64,000 nt of DNA from Enchytraeus crypticus. Lineage: Eukaryota > Annelida > Clitellata > Enchytraeida > Enchytraeidae. Positions 46,589 to 61,565 of this stretch are shown one piece after another. The notes beneath the pieces were generated by a model, which saw nothing but the letters and a program-made list of their open reading frames with translations, was not told where the DNA came from and searched no databases. Position 1 is the first letter of the stretch, and each line of letters opens with the position of its first letter. The stretch spans positions 1,221,501 to 1,285,500 of the forward strand of contig CAJHZI010000649.1 of assembly GCA_905160935.1 (NCBI GenBank), read 5' to 3'. The position numbers and the translations under genes were made by a program.

Positions 46589-49500
46589 AGGGAGAGAATG
46601 AGCGAGCAAGGAGTTGTTACAGAAAATCTGAATTATATAGAAAATAAACTTCTAAACTTTTAAAATACGCGCCTAGTCGTGGTGGAAAGAGAAACTCTAT
46701 TCAGATTTATTCTATTTCGCTGCAGTGACGTAAATCTGCTGGAAGAAGGCATTGGAGAGAAGATAGCTTTGTTCTTCCAATACATGTCTGTCTTCGTCGC
46801 CGGATTCATCGTCGGATTTATCTATGGCTGGGAATTAACTCTCGTTATCATCGCTGTGAGTCCATTGCTGGCAATATCCGGAGGCTTCATGGCAAAGGTT
46901 TGTCCATGACATGGAAAAACTCGTGCGTTGAGATTTTCTTAATGTTGTTGTTTGAGATTCAGTTCGAACTGAGTCGTGTGTAAACTTTAGGGCGTCTTTC
47001 ATACTTTGCTATTAGCAAGCGCGATTTTCTTTACTCAATGAAATTCTTTAAATATATAAAGATTACTTTTTTGCATTGAAAATAAGTTCAATGTAATTTA
47101 TTTAATCAAATGTTAAGCATATAATTTAATTGAAATTACTAAAGTAGAAATTCTTACTAAAATAGAATCATGAAATTTTATTCATAGTATGCAAATTTAT
47201 AGTAATCTATACTATATAATGAAGAACATATAATTTAATTGAAACATAGTACTTACTAAAATAGAAACATATAATTTTATTAACAATATGCAAATTTATA
47301 GTAATCTATATACTGTAATAGTTAATCTATCTACACTCGATACCTATATATTTATTTAATTTTGATAACCACAACTCAGATGATGGCCTCTATGTCGAAG
47401 AGAGAGTTGGAGGCCTACGCTAAGGCAGGGGCTGTGGCTGAAGAGGTTCTCAGTTCAATGAGGACTGTGGCCGCATTCGGAGGAGAAAAGAAAGAATCAG
47501 AGAGGTGAGGCTACTTTATCGCTCAACGTAGCTTTACTTTCATTATGTTATTTCATTTTATTTCTACTATTATTTCGTTTCTCTGTTTCTCTATTTTCGT
47601 CCATTAGAACTGTGCACGATTCTATGCAAGGACACTTTTTTGAGCACTAATTTCGATCGCGCAATTGCAGAAGTCGTAGCATTTCAATCGAGTAATAACT
47701 TACTAAGGCCTTTTTGTAGGTGAATTGGCTCTAACACAGATTACTAGCTGCTTTCATTAAATTTAGTTAATCAACATGTGGATGATATGGTTGGTAGCAT
47801 TATTTTAACGAAGACATACTCGTTTTTGACAATGATATCTGCAACAATGCAGAAAACTTGAAACGTTGAACAAAGAATAGCAACAAGTTAATAAAATACA
47901 GTAAAACTACATGTATACTGTATGATCAAAAAATCTACCAACCGCTTCTAAAGACCAGCATTTAAAGTAAACGTTTTAAAATAAATTCTCTATAAATGAG
48001 AAGTTTAGAAATATATTTAACCATTGCAGATACAACGTCAACCTGAAGAAAGCTCAAGAGCTTGGTATAAAGAAGGGAATCATTAACGGTGTAGGTATGG
48101 GCGCAGTGTTCTTCGTTATGTTCGGTAGCTATGCCTTAGCCTTCTGGTTCGGCTCGTCGCTCGTGAGAGATGGCACCTACACTCCTGGTGATATGCTGAT
48201 AGTAAGTTATCGCAAGTATAAAACTAAAAAAGCCAAAAAAGCTAATGTTAACGTCAGATTCTTCACTCGAAAGCGCTGTCAGTAACGGGAGAACCCAGGA
48301 TTTGAACCCCGCACGTACTGGTCCGCGGTCGAATATCTTACCGACATCGCCACTGGCTCCAGTATACATAAATTTAGTTGATTGATTAAATTCACTCTTG
48401 TCGATGATGATGTGTATGAATCTGCGATGGATCGGCATCAGTAGAGGAGGAGGGTTAGACCGTTAGAGAGACAAGAATTGTGTTCAAAAAGTGGCGAATA
48501 GAGTTCGAAGAAAGTTGATTAGTAAGTGTCTGTGGAATATTCTGTGACTGGGAGGGGATTTAGTGTAACGGTTAGAGTGTTCGCCTCGGAAGCAAGTGAC
48601 CGGGGTTAAAAACTCAGGTCAGTCAACAACAGATGGCTATCCTCTTGAGCCCTGGAGAGGTTTATCGTGCATCGGATCTTGCTGTCAATTTGTGCTATCT
48701 GCAGCAAAGATACGATTATTTCATGGAAAGGAATCAGTGTTGAAGATCCGCTATCGGCCATGACACTGCCATAGAAATGCTCGTTTAAAAAACTGTTGAT
48801 ATTTAGTGCAACTTTAGATCATAACAGTCTCTTTACGGTGGAGTGTATATTGATTACGGCAAACTATCCCACTAAATATTGTTACGAAATCTACTGGCTT
48901 AGCCTGTGTGTTATACAGTTTTAAGCCATCATTTTTTGCTTCCAATTTGGTGTTCCAATAGACAAACTAAGTCAATATATTTACAAATCCAATCAACTAC
49001 AGGCATGTGTATATTTTTACTTGTAGCACAAAAACTTGTAATTCAAATTGATATTTCCAACTATGCTTCAGTTAGCGCCATTTATAGACATGTTCCGCAA
49101 TTCGTACTTTCAATCTGATTTAATAAGAAAAGTTTATGGTATTTTTCTCTCATATTTCCTTCTTAAAGTAAACTTTGTAATAATTATTCATATGGTTTTA
49201 AGTAACGATGTACCTGGAATTGAAATTAGCTTTACAATTCGTCATAACTTGTTTATAACATATAATTAGGACATCACTTACATTTTAAGTATTACTATCT
49301 AGGTTGTTCTGTGCGTAACGTCAAGGTTCAGAAGCACCGTGTTGCTTTTCGAGACCACTCGACACACTCGAGCTACCGTCACAAAGATTAAGTTAGCAGC
49401 CAGTTCACTAGCTTAATAAGTTTACGCTGTAGCTTCAACAAAAAGGAATTGTTTACAAACTGTTATTTTATTTAGCGTATGCGTTAATCCAGATAGTTGC

Positions 49501-52500
49501 TTCACTTGTAAGGCAACTTAGCGTAGACAGTCCACCCGGTAGGCTGGTTAGAGGGCACTCCTCAACGATATGTTTCATGTTTTGCGATTGGCCGCAGTCG
49601 CAAAGCGGTGAATCACAGATACCCCTGCGAAACTCACTTTCTCTGCATCTACCATGACCCGTACGGAAACGATTCAAATGGCACCAACTTCCTCTGCAAA
49701 GATTCATTCCTGGTAGCGCTTGAGACGGATCCTGAACCAGATGTTGGTTTCTAACTTCAGCGACTGACCACTCTAATCTCCACTGGGACAGAGACGCCAA
49801 GGGATCACATTGCTGCAGCATCTCCCAGACAGGATATCGAGATTTGAGTCTCTTCGGAGGAGGATTAGACAAGTCCAGTGATAACGGGAGGGCATGATTT
49901 TCACGGACCCTCTGCAGTTGTTTGTGTGTTATCTCCTTACGACGGATATGAGGGGCAGCATGTTACAAAGAACTGGGAGCCACGGCGTTGGGGTTGATTT
50001 GATTGTCCCAGAAACTATGCGCATGGAGTCATTGAGACGCGCAATGACTCCATGCGCATAGTTTCTGGGACAATCAAATCAACCCCAACGCCGTGGCTCC
50101 CAGTTCTTTGTAACATACTTTGTTACAAACTGTTGATATATTGTCTACTCATTTTTGGCAATTTCTCAACCATAATTTAAATGATTATTTTGTTGTGAAT
50201 AAAGGTGTTTTTTAGCGTGCTGATGGGAGCTTTCTCCATAGGGGCCGTGTCACCAAACATACAGGATTTCTCTAATGCTCGTGGTGCAGCCTATGCAGTA
50301 TTCAACATCATCGATCTGGTACATTGTATTGTAGCTATACTAATATAAGTTTTTTATAAGTTAATAAAAATAATAATAATTTGATAAGTTTCATAAGTTT
50401 TTTATAAGTTAATAAAGCTGGTAAAGCTAATGTTAATGTCAGTTTCCTCACTCGAAAGCGATGACAGTGAAGAGCGAGCCCAGGATTTGATTTTGATTTA
50501 GCCTATTTTTAAGAGGCTAAATATCAACGTTTTTGCTAGTGCATAATTATAATTATATATTTTTAAATTGTGTAGTAAATTGACAGAATAAATATGATCT
50601 TGATGAACTCGCGTTAAGGATTCATTTAAATATTAAATGACACCTTTCTGTGCTATAAACGTATGTAGCAACTAGTGAAATATTGTAATTACAGATTTAA
50701 TTTACCCAAACGCCTTTAATAAAAGTTTAATTGTTAGGATAATTAATCGATAATAAGAACATTTTCATTTATAGGAATATAGTACTATGTCAAAGTCGAG
50801 AACGATGGCATAAAAGTCAAGCCAACATTCAAAAGAAAATGTCAACAAACGGTGGAAATTCAATATGGAAAAATCCAGTCCTTATTTAAGAAATTATGGA
50901 AATGGAGGTTTAGATAGTATTCTGCCGAATACTTTGATTTCTGTTTAATACTTAGATTAAGCGTAGATCTCATTCATGTTTTAAATGTAATCCTCGTGAT
51001 AAAGTCTCAGCCGTCTCTTTCGGGTATGGAACCGGACGTTAAATCTTCACTGTATTGTATATTATTGTATTGCATTGCAATGCATTTAATTGCATTGCAT
51101 TTGCATGACATTGCATTTGCATGGTATGGTATATGCATGGCATCGCATCGTATCTGATCGTATCAGGTTGTATATATCGTATCGTATTGTATTGTATTGC
51201 ATTGTATTGCATTGTATCGTATCGTAACGTATCATTTCGTATCATATTGTATCGTATCATATCGTATTGTATTGTACCGTATCGTACCGTATCATATCAT
51301 ATCGTATCATACCGCATCATACCGTATCATAGTGTATCGTATCGTATTGTATTGTACCGTATCATGTCGTATCGTATCGTATCATATCATATCATATCTT
51401 ATCGCATCATATCGTATCATATCGTATTGTATTGTAGAGTATTGTATTGACGCTGTTTTTAGGTGCCAGAGATCGACAGCAGTTCGGAGGAAGGTGAGAA
51501 ACCAGACAGGCTGATCGGTAATATAGAATTCCGCGACATTTCATTCCGCTATCCTTCCAGAAAAGACGTTCAGGTTTCTGAATATCGCACATTATTACAT
51601 AGGGAATATTCAAGATTAACGTCCTTTTCTAAGTGAAACGTACAACATACACCAGTTTGAAAAGCATAACTTTTCACCTTCATGTATATGTTTAAGTAGA
51701 AGAAATCCTCTTTGTTTTCAGTGAAAATATATCTGGACATTATTATAAATCTAGCACAAAGTAGCTACAGACTATTGAAACAGTACACAGTTGTACACAC
51801 AAGTAGAGCTAAGACACACGTTTGTCGCTATTTAAAAACACTATGCGAAATTGCCAAAGTGTCAGAGTGTTTGTATCATATAGTTGTAGCAAATTGGTTA
51901 TTCGATTGACTGCATGTTAACTTTTAGATTCTGGACGGCTTTAATCTAAAGGTGCAGACAGGACAGACTGTTGCTCTGGTGGGATCGAGTGGATGTGGTA
52001 AGAGTACGTGTGTACAGCTGTTACAGAGGTTCTATGATCCACTGGAGGGTCAGGTCAGTTTCAAAACTACTTTATCTCTTGTTAGATTTACAGTGTAGTA
52101 ATTTCAATTTAAGTCTCAATATAATTGATTCTACTTACTAATAAATGAACAACCAATCCTGTGTTCAAAGATTTTCTTCCAATTTGCAGCCGGATGTGGC
52201 ACTATATCTAAAAAACAATTCAGGCTGCAAATATCTCAGTAAATATACGCATTGATTTTTGGAAATATTTGACATAACATTCAATTTTCGAACAAACAAC
52301 TACAGATTCCACCGTTTGCACTGTCCTTGCAGAAATTCTGACTGTATGAATGCTGAAACAATAAGAACTTCAAATACGATAGTGTATTCGAGATACTAAC
52401 GCGAATTTGAGAATAAATCCATCGGAAAGAAGGTTTCCAGCGTCGATACGACCGCCAATGTTTTAGAAATCAATGTAGAGAACACAGCAATTTAAATTCA

Positions 52501-55500
52501 ATGATCCATAAAGTAGTCTTACCGGTTTAACTCAAATCAGTCATGTAAACATGTTACCGCATACTTCTGACAACCGCATTTATTATCTATTTTTCAGATA
52601 ACAATTGACGGCCGCGACATAAAAGAATACAACCTGAAATGGTTAAGACAGCACATTGGTGTCGTGAGTCAAGAACCGATCCTGTTTGGAACGACGATAG
52701 CCGAGAACATTCGATATGGGAGAGACGGAGTGACTATGGAGGAAATAGAGAAAGCGACTAAAGAAGCGAACGCCTATGATTTCATTCAGAAACTACCTGA
52801 TGTTAGTACGTCTTTCATTACTGTATACATGTAGTTAGCAGACCGTAGTAATTATATCGCAATTATCCCACAATAAAACATTTAATAATATTCAGTGAAA
52901 GCCAGTCCAGACAAGAAATATTAACTTAGTCATTATACTAAGTCTGTATCTGCGTCCGTATCTTTATCTGTTTTTCTGTATCTGTATCTGTTTTTCTGCA
53001 CCAGTATCAGTTTCAGTATCAATAAGGCTTCCGACTGGAGATCACCATGAGATGGGGTTCAAACCAATTTGCAGCTCGTTTTTTATAGATGAAACTGAGA
53101 TTGAATCTTTCTACAGTTGAAGCTGGCGTTAACGCCATCTTAAGCCTTTTAGTAGAAAACCTGAGTGATCTTGTATTAATGCAATACTTGTTCAAAGTTT
53201 AGATGACACCAGAGAAAACCTGAGTGATCTTGCATTAATGCAATTGCTTTTACTTGTTCAAAATTTAGATAAGACACCAGGCGGGGCTTCTGATAACCTC
53301 AAAAGATCTTCCTGTCTTTTAGAGGTTCTTCTGGTGCCATATTTCCTAGGATACGAAATATTGCCCCAGTTTGTTGCCTCTCCCCTCCTATCAGCCAAGT
53401 TACCGCGTTTTGCACTTGTTACGGGTTTCAATATGCAACCTTTTCTAACAGTGTGCTTACTGTTGAATGGAAACAGATGTCCAAGCTTTAAATTTTCAGT
53501 TTAAGCCATTAATTTTTGTTCCAAATTATTTTTCTTTCTGAACAGAAATTTGACACTATGGTGGGAGAGAGAGGAGCTCAGTTGAGCGGAGGACAGAAGC
53601 AGCGCATAGCGATAGCTCGAGCTCTTGTTAGAGATCCCGTCATCCTACTTCTGGATGAGGCTACCTCTGCTCTTGACACTGAGAGTGAGGGCATCGTGCA
53701 GGCTGCTCTAGATAAGGTTTGTGATCCGCTTCTAGTGTTATACCAGGTGGCAGGTCCGAGGTACATATTCATACTTATAATCTGCTTTCACGCTTCATAA
53801 AGAGCACTCTGTATAGTAACAAGTTAATCCATTCATAAAAGGCATGCTAAGCCATGTTCCTAATTTATATAGCCTGAATCTTGGGAAAATCTTCCGCGGT
53901 GGTCTCCCTGTATCTTCCTCTGTTCTGGCGCAGTCGCCTCTTACGACACGTACAGTTGCTAGCAGAAGCAAGTAGCAATACCATGCCAGTCTGCCGTGAC
54001 AGTATAAAAACTTTGATTGAAGAGTGTGGTAATTTAAATAAGCCTATTATGTAAAATATAATCATCTGTTGACGGATCAGAAGGATTCGACTTATTACAA
54101 GTGCAAAGTTAGCTTTAAGAATACATTAGAAATAAATATCTAAACGTAGCGCTTTAATTGGTTTCAGTTTATATAAGCATAAGTTTAATTTTTGCTATTA
54201 TGTCTTCGCCCATCATATTTGCTCTAGTAAACATTTTTTAATTAGCTTAAACAAGTTCTTAAATGGATCGAGTACCTTTTACAAATATGGAATTAACTTT
54301 GAGATATACCTATCATGATCATGGCAATAATCCATCATTCAATCATGACAACAATCAATAATTCGATTATTGCTTCAGTCAGTCAATCTCTCAATCAATC
54401 AGCCAGTCAACTAAAAAGCTGCAGAAGTCAGCAAAAGTGTGGATTGATTGTTAAGAACAGATGATTTCTTTTCAAAGTCATTTGTGAAGCAACACTGTTG
54501 ATTAAATTTTCGACAAAATGTTCCAGGCTAGAGAGGGTCGAACGACGATCGTGATTGCGCACAGACTGTCCACCATCCAGACGGCGGATGTTATCGCTGG
54601 AGTGAGTGATGGAAGGATCGCTGAGAAGGGCACTCATGAAGAGCTGATGAAGCTACAGGGAATCTACTACACTCTTGTCACAAATCAGGTGGCCGTGTTG
54701 CCAAACTCAGTCAGCTTAGAATTAAATAAACCGCATTACAATGAAAAGAAAATGTGATCTACTAAAAAATAAAAACAAATTATAAATGTGTTATCGTAAG
54801 TGGCCACATTTAAATTGTTTTGCGGACATTCCGCTGACATACATGTGTATGCCTTAGTGCCTTTGTCATTGTTTGGCATTTATTGGCAGCGAATATTTAG
54901 GCCTTCAATACTAATGAAGTAACAATGTTTTAAATGCTGACAAAGAGAAGGTACGTGTTTCTGTCATACAAATTTATTATCATACCCGTTCACATTACGG
55001 CTCAGGTTCTTAACGTCATCGCGAATTTCTGTTTCAGCAGAGTTACAATTTTATTTTATATTGTGCTAAGTTTCTCAAGATCGTTAATTTATATGCATCC
55101 TGGTTAATAAGCGTCAGAATAACAGAATGTATACAAAACCCTTTAAGCTTATGTCATAGCAGAGTTATTTTAACTCAAATAAAGTAGCCTGTATGTATAA
55201 AATGAAGTTCTTTTGCCTTTTGTAATTTTTATTTACGAGCTGAATGCTTCAAAGATGCCTCACTTACAATACAAGTAAAGCTTATAACGAAACTCACCTC
55301 TTGCCTTTTGTAGACACAAGTCAAGAAGAAGGAAGAAGGTCTTGAAGAAGAAGATGAGATTGAAGAAATTGCTGGTATGTAGCTGATATTTTAAGCAATT
55401 ACTTTTAAAGTATCTCAATTAAAACAAATTAACATCAGACCGATTTAGAATTATAATCACTTTTTATATAATTTACTTTCTAACTCTGTCTGTTGAATCT

Positions 55501-58500
55501 ATACAGGTTTATTTTACAGTTTTAGATATTCCAAATGAATAAATAAATTTACATTTAAAAATATCACCATAATTTTTAGAATAAAAATTAATCATTATTT
55601 TAAATAATAAAAATACAATATGGCTGCTTTTATTTCATGCGACATGAATAAAATTCTTACACTGACAGACACCAAGGCGCGAGTTATTCAGAGAGTGGTA
55701 TCGCATCATAGTGAAACTAAATACGCGAGACAAAGGACGGTTTCAGTTAGAAGCAACTCCACCGTCAAGTCTGCCAAGAAAGAAGAAGAAGAGGTAAGAG
55801 ATCTATGGATCTAAACCATTGATCTAAACCATTTATCTAAACCATTGATTTAAAGCATTGATCTAAACTATTGTTCTAAACCATTGATTTAAACCAAAAC
55901 CATTGATCTAAACCATTGATCTAAACCGGTTCTCCAACAATTATACACGTATATTATAAATTATCCTCAAGTAGATTATTTTATGTACTTGTTTATCTTT
56001 CAATAAAAAAGAATTATAATGACATGAATAAATTATATGTAGTATTGTTAAATGGTAACTCTAATTAGGAGGAGAAGCTGCCACCTCCCTCAATAGTACG
56101 AATCATGAAGCTGAACGCTACGGAATGGCACTTCATACTGCTGGGCTGCTGCTCAGCTGTAGTCATGGGTCTCATTCAGCCAGCATTCGCTATAATATTC
56201 AGCAACATACTCGGGGTAGGTTCATATGTTATAAACTATGGTAATATGATAATATAATATTACTGATAATATAATAATCCTATTATTATTATAATATAAT
56301 AATATTACTGATAAAATGTTCTAAACTATATTATGATAATATAATACATGTAGTACTGATAATATAATAATAATAAAATAATAATAATAGTATAATAATA
56401 TTACTGATAATATGTTATAAACTGTGACAATTTAACATTAATGCGGTAGAATTTGCTAACTGTAATGAATTACAAAAAATGTAAGACACTAGTGGAACTT
56501 TATATAACGTTAACTGCATCAAACGGTTGCAGTGCAAATACGCAACATGAATATACCTATATTATATTATAGTATAATATTTAAAGCTACTTTAATAGTT
56601 GAAAATAAAATATTATCTGATACGTTTCTACTTTAATTCAAGATACGTGTAAAGGCCTACTGCGTAACAAATATTAATCTTTGATTAATATGAAATTAGG
56701 TAATATATTAGTTGGTATTTATTCTTGCCAATTCTAATAGAAACACATCAACCATAAAACATAATACCTTAAGTTTAGGACAATCTTACAAAATCATAAT
56801 TGCCGAACTACCTTGTTGTTTACAGGCATTCTCGATCACGAATTTGGCCGAGCAAGAACAGAAAACTAACAACTACTCTATTATGTTCGTCATACTTGGC
56901 GTAATTGCAGCCATCGCGAACTTTGGAATGGTACGTATGACTCTTAAAATCCTAAGAGTAAAAATAATACATCTACATATAATTTAATTTTACTGTCATG
57001 AAGACTCTGATATTGTGCTACATTTTGTGCTCAAAATGAGCGTCCAGAGCTTAGATGTAGGTCAGAAGACTTTTTATTACTGATTAAATTGCGCTGTCAC
57101 TAGACTGATGTGGTAGGCTTTCCAGATATCTTGAAGAATAACCATTAATGCCGCCTTGTTTCTGTGTTTGGGTTTGAAAGCATGATACTTTTCCAACATA
57201 GTTTCCCAGACATAAAACTTAAGCAATTAACGTTTGAAGTCTCATTCGGTCTTGAAGCGAAAGCATTCTTATGCTTAAGATTTTCGATCCCTTGCTTCTA
57301 CTACGAATGAAAATACTGAACATCTAGCTCACAAGCCTTCATAGATTTCACGGAAACATTACAATTTTCTGCCACTGTTGTTATTTTTGTTATTCAGTTT
57401 ACGATGTTCTCGAGATCAGGTGAAACGTTGACCACGCGCCTCCGTCAGATGGCGTTCAGCACAATGCTTCGACAGGTAGAAAACTAAAAATGTCTCAAAA
57501 GTTTTGAGTATCCAATATTACTCTACATGTACTCTATTTCTTCTCGGCCCAAGTCCATTTGCTAATGATGTCGAATTAAATACACCAGTGTATTAACACT
57601 TGAGTTTAGGATTTTCGTGATTTTAGCTGCACCGCTATTATAGGATAAATTAGTCTTTAACTGGATTGAGACGCCATGTTGGAGGTATGATGTGCGAATA
57701 CAATCAATATATGCAAAGTTAAAATCCTTTGCTCGCCCGTCACTGAAATCTGAAATGCTTTTGAGCCCGGAAAATGACCTTAATATAGGCTTTAGTTTTT
57801 GGTTTTTAAATCTTTTAATCACATCACAATACATTAGTTGTTGTTTATGTAGGAGATTGGTTACTTCGACGATCATCGAAACGGTACAGGGGCTTTGTGT
57901 TCGAGACTCGCAACCGATGCCGCAGCAGTCAGAGGAGTAAGTTAATGCTCAATTATGTTTCCTATACTAATAAATAGTTAATGATGACAAAATCATTTAA
58001 CTAAGCTAGGTCTAGACTAGGGAACCGATCCCGTCGGTGTAATATAAAATGTTAATGACAGTTTTAGATGAAGATTATAACACATGCGATCTGTTAACTT
58101 ATTCTAAAGGCGACAGGAAGTCGACTGGCTTCGCTCATTCAGAGTTTCGCTGCAATAGGCGGAGGAATCATCATTGGCTTCATCTTCAGCTGGGAGCTCA
58201 CGCTCGTAGTACTCGCTTTCGCGCCTTTCATGCTGCTCGGAGGCTTCATCAAAACCCGATTCTTCACCGGCTCCAAACAGGCCAAGAACGACAAAATGGA
58301 ACAAGCAGCAAAGGTAACTTAAAATTTAACTTTAACTTCAGTTTATAATATGCTATTGATAACAAATAGAAATATGTTTTTTACTATTTTTCTCAGCGAC
58401 GACACCATACGGAGACACCGAGAGAAGGAAATCATAAACAGAAATAATAAAAAATAAATATATCAGTGAGCAACTTACATATCAGAGTTCACGTAAACAT

Positions 58501-58767
58501 AAACATTCAAATTAGGGTTATAGTAATAGACCTACGGCCGTCAGAGAGGACACAAGAGTGCCCTATCTAGCTGACTACCTTAGTATTAGGATTTAGTGTT
58601 AAATTTTAGTGAAACAAAGAGCATAGATGTAAGATACGAATATCTAGACATTAATTGTTATTACGATAATGTAAAATATTCGATTCTTTTATATAAAGCG
58701 AAATTTAAACCATAATAGAGTCTACTTCGATTTTGACAATTTAGTAATTAAATGCAATATATAATGC

Positions 58768-58808
<41 letters not shown>

Positions 58809-61511
58809 GGTTTAACGTCCGTTTCCTCATACAAGGATGATGTCAGGGACCTCCCCCCCATCACATGTCACTACAAATCGATTCACCTCAAACGATCTGA
58901 AAAAACACGTGCTGAAGAGAAATAAAAGATCCTAAACAGTGCCGGTCCGGTGATCAAGAAAACCGTCAGGCAAGATGAAATAAAATCTATGGTGGGAAGA
59001 GAATTATTCATCAGAATAATAAAATCATTAACCCATTAATGCCCAACTTTTTTTCATCATGATTTTTGTTGACAGCATGTATTTAGGGTCACAATAAGGG
59101 CATCAGGTGGTTTTTTCAGAATTTTTTCAATTTTGTGAAAAATTTCTTCAAAAATATATGCGTCCCATATATGGGATCGTAGGCACGAATACACGCGTAT
59201 TTTCAAGCATCGCTTCTGATGTATTAATTGTTCATTAGACACCAAATGATTATATCTGAGACATCAAATCAATATAGGCAACTAAGAATTAAGAGTCTGA
59301 CACATATTTAAATAATTTTTATTGGTAATATGTGCTCCAACAATCCGGTAAGGTGCCTAGCTCTGCTCAACACGACAAAAATCACATGCACTATTTTTCA
59401 CACTAGCTTTAGCTTAGTCCTATCAGTCCAAAGTATTTAAGATTTGCTGTAACTTGCTACTAGTATCAAATTTTACAGTATATAAGGTGTATTAGTTTGC
59501 AATACAATTACTGTACAGGCCTACATTGCACTTCAAGCATTTGTATTTAGACTCTCCTCTACAGCTCTCACTATACAGCTATGATTTGCTGTGGTCTATG
59601 TAATGATCTTGATAATTAAAATGTACATCAGCAAGAACATGGTGATCCGGAGAGACTTGATACGCAGTGGTCTACCCAAGCTTCAACGAAAATTGTATCG
59701 TATCAAATACAATAGGTATACATTTCACCAAAATTGCAGCAAATCCAATTGTTTATCTAGTATTCCTGGTGACTTGATGTGAAGAGTCGTGCATTCTGCA
59801 TCCGATCAACATTTATGCGAAGAGTGACCATCATCATTTATTACATGGTGTGCTGATGTGCATAGGCTGATATATTTCGATCATTTTGGTCGTTGCCTCT
59901 CATTCCATGACAGTAAGCCAAGCACAAGTATGTTTTCTGCACCTAAAAAACACGCCCTTTCACTCTAGAACAACGCTTGTTATTTCCAAGTCGATTAGCA
60001 AGTAGCCTACGCAATGCAAATTCAAGGTGAAAATTTATGAAAGCAGAACTATCAGTCCAACGAAAAATAAAATGTTTGACTTCTCATCCTAAAGACTTTC
60101 GAAATACCCACGCTCAGTTCTTTCATATTCTTGAGGTTGGTAAAGGGGCATTTGGATACGGTGTTTAAGCGGATGGTTCCTGTTACACGAATTCCAATTT
60201 AATTTAATACGAATTTTAAAGGACAGACACTGAAGTGAATTGAACCCTCGTGGGTTCGAATCCCTGCCGCGCTGATCTGAGAGTAAAATCTCGGACATTC
60301 ACTGGACTGGCTACACGCAAAATGGACAAAATTGCCTAACGGATTTAACATGTGGTATTAAAAGTGATAGATATCAACGTAGTTGATCATTTCACTATAA
60401 TGTGTGTTATTATTATTCCACTACAATATCAATACCTGTTGTAGAGAGTTCAACTATAAGCTTTAGAAAGGTAAGAAGGTTGTCATAGTGGAGTAGGTAT
60501 ACCATCAGTGGTGGAATTTCTGCTATCACACGTATACTGTATGTATCCGTGCTGTAATGCACTAATACACGACAGTCTATAATACCTTATTGAACAGACA
60601 TATTATCGCTTGATAATAATTCATAATACAGTAAAAAAAATACTATTTCTGAGTGATATAGTAGATACTGAAAAAGTTTAGAAATCTAGAAGGTAGCAAC
60701 AGAATTATAGCATTTTATAATGATATGTCAAACCATATGTATTCGTGCCTACAATCCCATATATGGGACGCACGAAAGTGTAACAAATTTGTATGGAAAA
60801 TTTAAGCCTACGATATTTTCATAATTCACACATTTCTAAGGGCATCTAGGAGTATAACTATCAGTAAAAAAATTTTAGGATTAGGTTTCCAAATAATGAA
60901 TCTTAGCTTTTTTACTTTGCTCATATCATTGTTTGCAAAATGAGAACAAGATGGAGAATTTAAGTCTGAGACCTGGAGCGAAGAAACATATTATTTCGTC
61001 TTTTATTGATTAAGTGCCTCTAATAATATCCTACAACATTGCTGCATAATCGTTTTGACAAAAGCAATTGAATTGGTTATTTTTCGCATGGGTTTTACAA
61101 GCGTCCCATATATGGGATCGTAGGCATTAATGGGTTAACTTATTTGTTGCCTTAGTAATGAAGTGGTCGAATGAAACTCTACAATAGTAACACTCTAAAT
61201 ATTTCGAGTTATAGGTCTAATTGATTGCAAAGGTGAATTTAATTCATTCATTATTCATACATTGACAGGAATCTTTATTACGCTTTTCGTTCATATTTTT
61301 TCATTCAATCCTTCTTCATTCTCTTATTTATTTCGTTGCAGTTGGCCACAGAAGCTATAGAGAATATAAGAACAGTAGCGAATCTAACACGTGAAGAGAA
61401 ATTCTACGACATTTATAGTAAACTCATTGGCGAACCCTACGAGTTAGTGCACCATATATGTATTTATAACTTACAATACTGCCTCTATCTTTTTATTTCT
61501 CCTTTTCTTTT

Positions 61512-61565
<54 letters not shown>

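Noticed and set aside
51039-51514. Long Tyr/Ile/Ser/Arg frames on both strands
   Set aside because: Period-5 satellite with a period-15 coding pattern; no start context or homology.
53238-53504. 88-codon frame in intron 11 of gene B
   Set aside because: No homology; it lies between confirmed exons 11 and 12 and overlaps a local direct repeat.
55746-55793. Shorter version of gene B exon 15 using the gtttcag acceptor
   Set aside because: It is in phase, but the longer exon from 55669 aligns with gene A exon 15 over its full length. The short form may still be an alternative splice.
59591-59782. 63-codon frame inside the piggyBac-like element considered as a transposase remnant
   Set aside because: Too short and without the DDD/E or C-terminal cysteine motifs of piggyBac transposases.
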